Below, piece after piece: positions 1 to 8,903 of a DNA stretch of 27,258 bases. Source of the stretch: Saccoglossus kowalevskii (Eukaryota; Hemichordata; Enteropneusta; Harrimaniidae); NCBI RefSeq assembly GCF_000003605.2, contig NW_003152753.1:142549-169806 (forward strand), written 5' to 3'. How positions within the stretch are numbered: position 1 is the stretch's first letter; the number at the start of each line of letters is the position of its first letter. Under the pieces are notes generated by a model, which did not search any database, was not told where the DNA came from, and saw only the letters and a list, made by a program, of their open reading frames with translations. The translations under genes and the position numbers were made by a program.

Positions 1-19
1 TACCAGTGATTTATCTTAG
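1..19 (+). CDS. C-terminal end of an upstream TRAF paralogue (TRAF-0), cut by the window edge
   Basis: Codons from position 2 read T-S-D-L-S followed by TAG at 17-19. This is exactly how both complete TRAF paralogues in the window end (T-S-D-L-S then TAA at 12727-12729 and 21567-21569). Fourteen consecutive bases (5-18) match both copies, and the base at position 1 (T) fits the third base of the preceding Asp codon. I infer the last codons of a third, upstream copy of the array in the same orientation; its body lies outside the window. Only 19 bases support this, so chance is not fully excluded. Confidence 0.7.
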
Positions 20-41
20 CATAGGTTTTTTATGTATGTTA

Positions 42-238
42 ATATTATATTATATTATATTATATTATATTATATTATATTATATTATATTATATTATAT
101 TATATTATATTATATTATATTATATTATATTATATTATATTATATTATATTATATTATATTATATTATATTATATTATATTATATTATATTATATTATAT
201 TATATTATATTATATTATATTATATTATATTATATTAT
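42..238. repeat. Pentanucleotide microsatellite (ATATT), about 39 units
   Basis: An uninterrupted run of the 5-bp unit ATATT covers 197 bp. It begins 23 bp after the TRAF-0 stop and so would lie in that gene's 3' UTR. The long open frames through it are an artefact of the repeat. Such a perfect array is expected to vary in length between individuals. Confidence 0.97.
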
Positions 239-432
239 TCACTGTTAATTGCAGGCAATTACAGTCGAATTTTAACTTATGGTGCATACTATGGAAGTTA
301 GATATTAGCATAAACAAACTGAATTGTCGAATTATTTATATTATTATATGAATTATTTATGGAAATAGAATGAGTAAGTGTCATTAAATATCTCTTCTAA
401 ACTTAATTTTAATATACACAGTAATTATGTAG

Positions 433-646
433 TACTGTAAAACATGTTGAAAAGGCGGCATGCAATTTTAGCGAATTGTGGTAAAATGACGTAATAGCGA
501 AATGTTGATTTAGCGAATTTCTTTTGTCATTGTTGATTTCTTTGTTTGGCGGCCATTTTGAATTGATAATAAATTCATTAGCGACATCTTGAATTAGCGA
601 ATCAGTTCTCTCGCTAAATTCGCGAAAAAAAACATGTATTACAGTA
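433..646. mobile_element. MITE-like TIR element, copy A (about 214 bp)
   Basis: The left end TACTGTAAAACATGTT (433-448) is the inverted complement of the right end at 631-646 with one mismatch. If the outer TA is a target-site duplication, the element starts CTGTAA, which resembles Tc1/mariner-type non-autonomous elements. The interior is rich in TTAGCGAA motifs in both orientations. Copy B at 17066-17277 has almost the same length, similar ends and a perfect 25-bp shared block (577-601 here). No transposase is present. Family assignment is inferred; the paired ends and the second copy are directly visible. Confidence 0.8.
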
Positions 647-1065
647 TTCAAATTACTGGGTTCTGTCACATATTTTCAAGAAATATTCAAACAATAATAC
701 ACTCAGGTGATTAGATATGTCAGTTGTTGACAGCCGATTGATGATGATGGATGTATTGTGACATATTTTGACCCCCGGATTCTGACCTTGCATTCTTGCA
801 ACATTTACTGCACTTTCATACCCGTTCATGCAGTTTCCTTTCATTATTTCATCCAGATTCCATGATATTTAATATTTAAAACCAACCTTTACTTCACAAT
901 CACTCTAGTTTTCACTTTTCTAAAATTATTTTACTGATTAAAAGACTTTTCACTCCTATCATGCAATCTCCCATAGTACGTCCGCATACACAGCGGCGAT
1001 CACCAACATAACTACAAATAAACTCGCTTTCATGAGCTGAGGTCTCAGTCCGTTGATATAGTTAC

Positions 1066-1140
1066 ATTCTCACTGAGTGAGACTGAAGCAGTGGAACACA
1101 CATAGAATATCGAGGTTAGTTTGGTTTATTTCTAGTATCA
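1066..1140 (+). promoter_or_regulatory. Conserved upstream box, copy A (candidate non-coding first exon or promoter of TRAF-1)
   Basis: This block is about 80% identical to 15334-15413 and each copy lies upstream of a TRAF gene. It starts with the near-palindrome CTCACTGAGTGAG and continues with GAAGCAGTGGAACA, ATCGAGGTT and TAGTATCA. ATCGAG followed by GTTAGT at 1115 looks like a splice donor in both copies. Both TRAF genes have an acceptor-like AG just before their ATG, so an untranslated first exon would fit. The role is inferred; an old dispersed repeat is the alternative. Confidence 0.45.
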
Positions 1141-1624
1141 ATACGACTTTGTGCCAACTGTACCTTAAGAAAATGAAATGAAAACAGAGCCCCCCGCCCT
1201 GACAAGATGTTGCTTGGTCAAACTTATTTCTATTTACCGTATGTATATTTACCGTGTGTATTATTATTCAACAATCGCTTTGTTCCTATTTGTGAATGTT
1301 TTCAAGGCGTGTTCTTGACAAGCTGATGTTAATGATATCCGCGAAGTATTAGTGCGACTACTATATCAATATAAACCATAATCAATGTGGTAATGGCAGA
1401 CTTCCTTTAATATGGGGGATTCAAAAACTGATACTACTTTTTTACGAAAAGACACTAGTTTTAATATTCTTTCGTGAAAACCGTTAGCAAATAAATAATT
1501 TGAGAAACTCGAATAAGTCATTTATTTTTGCATCAGAATGTGATATTATCTAATAATGACTAGGAAGAATTACATATGCAATGAGAAATATCACATTCAG
1601 GTTACGGCATTGCCCCCGCAAGTG

Positions 1625-1632
1625 TATATAAG
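1625..1632 (+). promoter_or_regulatory. TATA-like motif TATATAAG
   Basis: TATATAAG sits in a locally GC-richer context. No recognised exon follows within several hundred bases, so it may be a chance match in AT-rich DNA. Confidence 0.2.
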
Positions 1633-3838
1633 GCAACAAATTAAAATCGATACCCGGTGTATCTAATGAAACAATGTTTTATACCTTGACTGTAATAGTG
1701 CAGGCATCAATTCAGTCAGTTTGGCTGTTGCATTGTGACGCCTAAGTTTGCCAAACAGCACGTGAATATATGATAACAAATGTCCCTTACCGATCAACAA
1801 TAGTTCACAATCTGTTGTGACAATGTTATCCGCGAGTTATTTTTTTACTAACAGCGACATATACACGTATATCCGATATCAACGGCAGCGAACAATTGGG
1901 CGTGCATTGACAATTCTTCTATTTTTAACATTAAAGTTTCTCAGAATCGCCGTCAGATTTATACTAATTTGATACTATTTTTACTATGATATATTGTTTT
2001 AACTTTTTAATTTTCTATTGACATGTATTTAATTATCAATGCATCATGGGAAATAGCCTGGTTAACCGCATTCTTCTTTAGATGAAGTTATTAAATGCCA
2101 CATTCGCCCCTGGCTACCAGAACCGTGTCCATAACTTACCTCGAGTTACCGCCCTCGCCGACGACTTAGATGAACGCAAACCATATCTGATATTTAAGCC
2201 GATCGCTAAGAGCAATTTATGTCATAATGACATTCTTGCATCATCCAAACACTGAAGTCATATGATGTCATATAACAGCGATATCTATCTATGTCAATAT
2301 TGATTTTATACAACAGGATGAACGGATACAACTACTTCCAATTAGTTCGATATTGCCGTTCAAACTTATGAGGAGGTGACATAGGACAATATTTAGTTAT
2401 AATATGATTTCCGATTTTTGTTGACCACTAATTGACAGCTTTTCAATTGCATGTCTGTGCTATGTACAACAACGTAATTGTGGGTTTAGTGGTTCGTTCG
2501 TTATTAGTAACTCCCTGACCTTTGAGAACAGTGGGAATGCAAAATCCTGTTTAAATGTGTTTTGTTGTTTGATTATTGTTATGATGTATTCACTCTATTT
2601 GTGCTTTGTATTATATACACTCATGATCGAAGTGAATATAATTGTTGTCCCATACTCAAAAAGTAGGCGTTTCTAAATTCACATATTGTAATTTTAATGA
2701 AACCACTGCCACAAAATGATTTGCGGTCAATTGTGCAATTTCCACAGCAAACTCAGTATTGCCATGAGTGTGATAATAGTTTCTATCCATTGCATCATTT
2801 GTATCAGTGTTGGGAAACACTGTGTTCTATAAAAGTAAGCGATACTAGTATTACTACACAGTGTTTAGAAAAGTCGCAAAATATATCAATTGATCATAAT
2901 TGTATTGCTCTCTATGCTGTAAGGTAACGTAATCAGTCTTCTTGTCAAATGTTTGAACTAACTTTGATTTATTGACTTAAACAGTTTGTAACTTTGAGTG
3001 TATTTTCACCCCTATACTACGTTCAGATGATTGCACTTGACACGTACTAGTCGGCTCGTTCCAACTGAACACTCTGGCATGATTCGAAAATGGCTCCACT
3101 TCTTGGATACTGTCGCGCGGAGATCGAAAATTCACATTTATTGTGCAATTATTGATCGATGTTTATACAAATGTTTTCATGTTCTAGTTCGTGTTTATAG
3201 TTACTTATACATGTTTCTCTGATTGCGATCCGGCCTTTAGTCGCTGAGTTATAAGCATTACAAGTTTAGAAACAAACACAATCTTACCAGATTGACCATT
3301 TTAAAAGTCGGACCCATTGCGAACGTAGGAGAAGTAATCTCAACGATCACGCGCTATACACTGGCACGCAAAAACACGCGTCCGACCGAAAGCACGTTTC
3401 ACTTGTGAGTCTTGTTAGTTTTGTCTTGTACACAACGTTCATCCAGTTTCTCAATAAACGGAGTAGTCCTTCATTTTGACTGACTTCGCATACTGAGATT
3501 GTCTTGCTGTGTGTTAATAAGGGAAAGGACCTGTGCTGGACTTTATCCGTCCACAACAGATACGGACGATCTTCGGCATGTCCGTCTCGGCAATTGGCTC
3601 GAATATTGGAAGAAATAATTCACAAACAATTTCGGCAGATAGCATATAAAATTAGAAATCTTTGTTTGATCGATTACTATCGTGGAACATAGTGCTGTGC
3701 TTGCTTGTGAAAGTAATGCATTCCGGGTATCCCACTGTGGCTGCAGTAACACACGTAATCTTAGTACATATTTCAGTATTTTTCTACAGTATCCGCGAAT
3801 ATATATGGTCTACATCATTTCTACAAATCTCGAAATAT

Positions 3839-4610
3839 GACTAGCAAGGGTAATTATAGACCCGTTTCCATAACTACAGTTTTATCCAAGGTCTTCGAAC
3901 ACATACAGATGTCAAAATTGATGTTTCTGACAATCAATTCGGTTTTGAAAAGAATCACGCGACTGACTTGGGTATTTTTGCGTTGAAAGAAATTTCCGTG
4001 GAAGTCGTGTATTTGTTTGCATTCTCGATGCATCTAAGGCCTTTGACAGGGTCAACCATTGGAGCCTGTTTACTAAGCTCACAAAACGCAAAGTGCCGGG
4101 TTGTGTTAGTCGATTTCTTGTCAACTGGTCTGAAAACCAAAAGCACTGCTACTGCCTCTCATTCAATGTATCAAAAGAAGTTAGAAAAGTTAGTGTTTGT
4201 CGCCTTCATTGTTCAATGTGTATATGGATGACCTAAATGTGAATTTAAATAAACTTCCTTGTGGCTGTATTGCTGGCAACAAAGTAATTAACAATATTAG
4301 TTATTCAAATGATATGTGTATACGAGCGCCCTCAATAAACGAGTTTCACAAACTACTGAACACTTGGAATTACATGCCTCTGATACAACGCGATAAAAAC
4401 GAAGTGTATACATATTCCCGACCGACATGCTGTCTCCGGTGAGCCTAATGAGTCAGGTCTCTTGTCTCGTAGTTCAACTATCTGAGTCACATGGTTACGT
4501 GTAATATGAAGGACAATGCGGACATTGATCACCAACGTCACTTGTTTTGTTTGAAAGCTAACCTGCTTTTGATCTATGTTTGTTGTTAACAAATATTTTT
4601 TTGAATTTAG
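3839..4610 (+). mobile_element. Decayed non-LTR retrotransposon (LINE), reverse-transcriptase region
   Basis: Pieces of a LINE reverse transcriptase occur in order but in different frames. N-Y-R-P-V-S-I is at about 3851; the N-Q-F-G-F / T-D block is at about 3934-3966; D-A-S-K-A-F-D-R-V-N is at about 4026-4055; L-F-N-V-Y-M-D-D-L is at 4203-4232. The catalytic Y-A-D-D motif is represented by Y-S-N-D near 4303. N-M-K-D-N-A-D-I-D-H-Q-R at 4503-4538 matches the segment that follows the catalytic core in such elements. Several frameshifts and the altered catalytic motif show it is dead. Weak similarity may continue to about 4870. The clade (CR1/jockey/RTE-like) is not resolved. Confidence 0.8.
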
Positions 4611-5783
4611 AGAGCATGCTTGCTTGTACAAAAGTTTATTGACTATTTTACAGAACAGTAACTTGAGATGGAGGTCAGCCTTGTTACACTGTTGCAATCA
4701 AATGTAATACTGAGACTTTGTGCGCAATTACGTAATAGCAAACAAACTAATCATTTCAGTATTGTGTATTTTTTATATAAACACATTTGTTTGAAATACG
4801 TGTATACAATTTTCTATTCTTTGTTGGAAGGACAGTCGATGAGCGGTATTTGGGGTGGGGTGCACTGATCGAATGTTCTGTAGTTAATGACTTGTTGTTT
4901 GGTTCATGGCATTGAACTAAGTAACATCGGATCGTCTATAGAAGTTTATTTCAAGCCATGTGTGACAATTATACTTTAACTTATTACATTGCAATGTTTT
5001 GGTAAGCTTTATTTGATGTTGTTACTGCCATTTTAATTTCATTTTTGTTTATTTCCGCCGGGTTTCTATCCTATATTTAGAAATGTTCAAATGTCGGAGC
5101 ATGCAAAGTTAATATCAATCTAACACATATGTGGGTAGGTCATGCAAAATATAATTCAATCATTACAAAACTTTGTTCTTATGGAGCATACATTTAGATA
5201 AGCTGTTTGCTTCAAAAAAATCATAATCCAATGTCTTTATCAACATATCATACGTATACACAAGTAATAATTTGCAACTGGTGTTTTATGTATACCTACA
5301 CACAAGTTTGTGGCAAATAAAACATTAAGTTCCTCGTTAAATATTAGAATCAGTAGTGGAATTACCACGTGACAACCGTCAGGATGCAGAATTCCATGCC
5401 AAATTATTTTATTTCACAATTAATATAGCAATTACAATGCAAACATTCCATTTTTTTTCTTGGAGACACCATAACAATAAAGCTGTAAAGAATACCTCCA
5501 GTACATGATTTCTCTTTTACCAGATTTCAATTTATCGACAGATTTTACGAAATATCTTGCTCTAAGTGAAAATGACCATAAGCGTCTTTGTTTTTGGTAT
5601 ACTGAAGGTATGATTCTATGGCTGAAAATATTGTTTTGCATCTAATAAATTCAATTCCCTGACATAACGCGTTATAATGTTATTGTAAAACAAATCACCG
5701 TCATATCGATTTACAATTTCCTCGTACTATGTATTACCTTAGTTATAAGGAAATATCTTTAGTTTAATGTTGTAGTATTGGAA
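4611..5783. other. Intergenic region, no gene recognised
   Basis: The first 250 bases may be a further eroded tail of the LINE before it. After that I see no exon, RNA gene or repeat that I can support. A minus-strand frame at 5432-5641 (69 codons, basic, no recognisable domain) is the longest one and is probably chance. Confidence 0.4.
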
Positions 5784-5793
5784 GGGACTTCCC
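5784..5793. promoter_or_regulatory. Consensus NF-kB (kB) site GGGACTTCCC
   Basis: GGGACTTCCC fits the kB consensus GGGRNNYYCC exactly. It lies about 3.1 kb before the TRAF-1 ATG and about 0.8 kb before the promoter-like cluster at 6580-6680. TRAFs act upstream of NF-kB, so feedback control would make sense. A few such matches are expected by chance in a window this long. Confidence 0.35.
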
Positions 5794-6095
5794 ATGACCA
5801 TGTTGAGGAAATGTTGAGTCACATTATGTTAAAACACTATTTTGTGAACATATATCATTGTGGAAAGTTCTCTTACACGTCACGTAAACAGACGATGTCT
5901 TTAAATATCCAAATAATTCTACAATCACATTTATCTCGGTAATCTCGGAGAACAGGTATGTTTTGATTTAATATGCAGAGGAATCATACATTGTTGTAAT
6001 TCGCAATGAAATATTACTATTGATGATTTAATTCAGATTCCGTTCAAAATATTATCTTTACCACGAACACATAGTGTTGTGAATATGGGCGATTA

Positions 6096-6103
6096 TGACG
6101 TCA
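6096..6103. promoter_or_regulatory. Full CRE palindrome TGACGTCA
   Basis: This is a perfect 8-bp cAMP-response element, the binding site of CREB/ATF factors. Further half-sites ACGTCA (6605-6610) and GCGTCA (about 6594) occur close to the downstream heat-shock and MEF2 motifs. Another perfect TGACGTCA lies at 27101-27108. Function is inferred. Confidence 0.35.
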
Positions 6104-6415
6104 CATGCCCACTCAACACAAAAGGTGTTCGATTGGGCAGTCGCTGTCTCAATTTAAATACAGCGGACTCTTACTTCGCCATGAGTGTGTGGCATACATT
6201 GATAGTTTGATGCCAAATTAAACAAAACAAACATGCTATATGGCAAAAAATGACATTTTCGGTGTTTAATACGAAATGAAAGAACCTACTTGTGATTGAT
6301 ATCCGTCCTTACAGCCTGGTCTAATATAATTTATGTGACCTTTGTGTAAACACAGCCAAAGCGGGGCAATGTAAACGGGCGATACCATTTGATGTATGTA
6401 TGCTATGGAAGGGAA

Positions 6416-6423
6416 TATAAAAG
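6416..6423 (+). promoter_or_regulatory. TATA box candidate TATAAAAG
   Basis: A canonical TATAAAAG is preceded by a comparatively GC-richer stretch (GCGGGGC at 6361). A start near 6445 would be expected if it is used. Which transcript it would serve is unknown; TRAF-1 is the next plus-strand gene. Confidence 0.3.
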
Positions 6424-6579
6424 CACTGGTAGTCACATGATTGCAATTACTGTCTCAAATACATATGTACACAAGTGACGAACAAGACTTGTGCAATGAA
6501 AGACGTAACGACTAAACACCAGTGAAAGTTTCTTGTCCCCCCCCCACCTTCTTCCCACCACCACCGCACCACGACACTA

Positions 6580-6592
6580 GAATGTTCCAGAA
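6580..6592. promoter_or_regulatory. Heat-shock element GAATGTTCCAGAA
   Basis: Three alternating pentamer cores GAA-nn-TTC-nn-GAA match the HSF-trimer binding consensus perfectly. The element stands 23 bp before a MEF2 site and about 90 bp before a TATA-like CTATATAGAG at 6668-6677, an arrangement typical of an inducible promoter. Confidence 0.5.
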
Positions 6593-6614
6593 TGCGTCAC
6601 ACATACGTCACGTT

Positions 6615-6659
6615 CTATTTATAGGTATGACTTCATACACTATTCATGACTATTTATAG
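6615..6659. promoter_or_regulatory. Pair of identical MEF2-consensus sites CTATTTATAG
   Basis: CTATTTATAG occurs at 6615-6624 and again at 6650-6659. Both fit the MEF2 consensus YTAWWWWTAR exactly and their starts are 35 bp apart. Paired MEF2 sites with CRE half-sites are known from stimulus-induced vertebrate promoters. Either site could instead act as a TATA box (TATTTATA). Confidence 0.4.
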
Positions 6660-6667
6660 TTGTACAC

Positions 6668-6851
6668 CTATATAGAGCAGTACATTACTCATGCAAGTCA
6701 TTTTCCAGTGACTCATAGAAGAACAACGAACAGGTCAGCCAATAAGAAACCAGACATCCACCAATACACTCCGCCTACTACCACTAGGAGTTGTTCAGTC
6801 ATCCAGCCACACACTACGGTACACGATTTATTGAAGAAGAAACAATAAACG
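6668..6851 (+). promoter_or_regulatory. Candidate core promoter and untranslated first exon before TRAF-1
   Basis: CTATATAGAG (6668-6677) is TATA-like. About 170 bp of less AT-rich sequence follows and ends in ACG followed by GTAAAT at 6852, a usable donor. The acceptor TTGCTTCAG just before the TRAF-1 start (8899-8900) would close an intron of about 2.05 kb that contains the antisense LINE. The link to TRAF-1 is inferred from orientation and splice signals only. Confidence 0.3.
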
Positions 6852-7435
6852 GTAAATATGAATGAGCACGCATGGGGTTCCACCTACCTTCATATCCGAG
6901 GTTAAAGTGCATTAACCTGTATAATGAATGTATCGCGTGGTACAATAACATTCGTGATTGTGCTATGACAGTTTACTTTAAATACAGTTTTATTCACAAT
7001 GCTCAGGCATCGTGATACATGTAACATTTTGTTGAATTTATTTAATTACTTTCTCTTCAAATAATTAGTCACACTTTTATGAATTCGATTTATATACTTT
7101 CCAATTATAATACTTAGACGTCCGTTTCATTTAAATGTTGAGATATAAACATATCCCTTACTGATTCTCGCGTATTCGCATAACTGCGCGTAATTTGAAT
7201 AGTGGCAAACTCATTACACCATGTATTCTCATAAAATCTAATTCGGTGTATAACATTTATAGTAATCGCAAATGAGGGCGACATCATTTGGGGGTACTGT
7301 ATTCAAAGAGATATTTCAATTAAGAAATTTATATACTTAATGACCGTGATTCAACCACGTGAGAATGATCACCTCCCTCGCATACACTTTCAAAGTCACG
7401 TGGTGTATTGGGTGACACGGCATGGTTCGGTATGT
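6852..7435. other. Intergenic or 5'-intronic region with no recognised feature
   Basis: AT-rich sequence without an exon, RNA gene or clear repeat that I can support. Confidence 0.4.
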
Positions 7436-8675
7436 TGAATGAATGAACTTTATTGTTCCCGTGTAAAAAAGCGTAGGTTACATAGGGTGTTTGCAACAAT
7501 AAAGAATTTTTGTTAACAAGACAATATTTTGAAAATAACTAGTATGAATGTACTTAAAATTCACAAATAAATAAATATGTATAAAAAAATAAATACACAC
7601 ATAAATTATTAAAGAAATCTAATCTCTAATTTTGGTCGCAGCTAAAATAAAGTTAGATATCTCTTGTTGAACTAATTTATCTTGATGAGAAAGTAAATAT
7701 GTGAAACGAGAAATGTTATTGTCAGCCGGAACTGTAATTTTATGTAACAGTTGAGATCTCTGCTGTTCATAGTTTTGACAATCTAAAAGGAAATGGATCT
7801 CATCTTCAATGCAATTATTACAAAATTGACAAAGTTTGCTATTTATTGGTACTTTAGGGATAGAATGTCTGTCTTTTTCAATAGCTAAACAATGATCGCT
7901 AACCCTGAATTTAGTGAACATTTTTCTATTTTCACCATTCAAATTAAGTAAATAAGGCTCCAAATTGTACTTTGTTTTAAATTTTGAATATGTTCTGAGA
8001 ATGTTTAGAATTTTCATTTTATATAGCAGTTCTCCACTTGTTCACATACCTGCTTTGTAAATTTGATCATAAAATTTTACAAATTGTTGCTGTTTGTGTT
8101 TTGAGGATTTTTCCTCTCAGAAGAAAATCTAATGATGCTTCCTGTAATATGGTTTTAAGATTAATGAACAAACTATTTTATATAGATGCCTTTTTCTGTT
8201 CATAGAATGTCTGTTTAGTTAGATTATCATCTGGTAATTCTACGATATGCAGCCAATATTTAATTATTTGCTTTTTGATGTCAATTAAAAGAGGATATTG
8301 CCCCAATTCTGCTCTTGCTGCTAGATTACATGAGGTCCTGTTAATCTGCAAGATTTGCTTACAAAACTTCAAATGAATTTTTTCTATCGTGTTTTTTCCC
8401 ATTTGTTGTTGTTGATGAAACTTTGTCCCCATACCTCTGATCCATATAGAAGGATGGGTTTTATAAAAACGTTAAATAAATGTAAAGAAAGTTTAATATT
8501 TTTATTATCCCATAGTATTTTGTTCATAGCAAAAAGTGTTTTTCCAGCTTTCTCTGCTATATTGGCTGTTGCCTCATTGAAATTACCATTTGAACTGAAA
8601 ATAATCCCTAAATAAATATACTGCTTAATACATTTAATGCATTGGTTGCCAATAGTAATATTAACACACATAAAT
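7436..8675 (-). mobile_element. 5'-truncated, frameshifted non-LTR retrotransposon (LINE), C-terminal part and 3' end
   Basis: Read on the minus strand, 8671-8384 and 8432-8178 encode a post-catalytic reverse-transcriptase region. Y-L-G-I-I-F-S-S-N-G-N-F is near the start, K-P-I-L-L-Y-G-S-E-V-W-G follows, then E-K-I-H-L-K-F-C-K-Q-I-L, in two overlapping frames, so there is a frameshift between 8384 and 8432. 8017-7619 encodes the C-terminus with the usual Cys-rich motif L-C-Q-F-C-N ... I-E-D-E-I-H-F-L-L-D-C. An AATAAA and short TTCA repeats on the minus strand mark the 3' end near 7436-7450. It shares no visible sequence with the LINE at 3839. It is inactive and antisense to TRAF-1. Confidence 0.85.
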
Positions 8676-8903
8676 TAATTCTAATAAGAATAAAACGTGG
8701 TTCATCTTCCTTTGCGACACGTGGTACAATACGATCACAGCAATCCTATGTGCTATATATACAACATTCAATCTTATACCTACCACCTGTGAAATGTTAC
8801 ACATATCACTTTTTTCAGAAAAGTTTTTTTTCAAAATATATGATCGATGACCTTGTTCATTTTATTTAGCGTTGACTTTAACGACGTACCGTTGCTTCAG
8901 GAC

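Larger units (their letters stand above)
647..3838. other. Intergenic region without recognisable genes
   Basis: Apart from the box at 1066-1140 and a TATA-like motif at 1625-1632, I see no coding exon or RNA gene. Open frames here are at most about 76 codons and resemble no family I know. One of them (2697-2927, plus) has a C-x2-C followed by clustered His and a hairpin-like segment near 2812-2826, which is not enough to call a gene. Confidence 0.5.

Noticed and set aside
42..301. 80- and 89-codon frames rich in Ile, Leu and Tyr
   Set aside because: Pure translation of the ATATT microsatellite.
2697..2927. Plus-strand 76-codon frame with C-x2-C and clustered His (zinc-finger-like)
   Set aside because: Spacing fits no known finger and there is no supporting exon context; the acceptor-like and donor-like signals around 2747-2832 are weak.
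5432..5641. Minus-strand 69-codon frame ending in basic residues, with a G-K-R that could suggest an amidated peptide
   Set aside because: No signal peptide, no repeat of the motif and no homology I can recognise; one G-K-R is expected by chance.
6660..6848. 62-codon Thr/Pro-rich frame
   Set aside because: It overlaps the promoter-like region and candidate untranslated exon and shows no domain; biased composition follows from the sequence itself.
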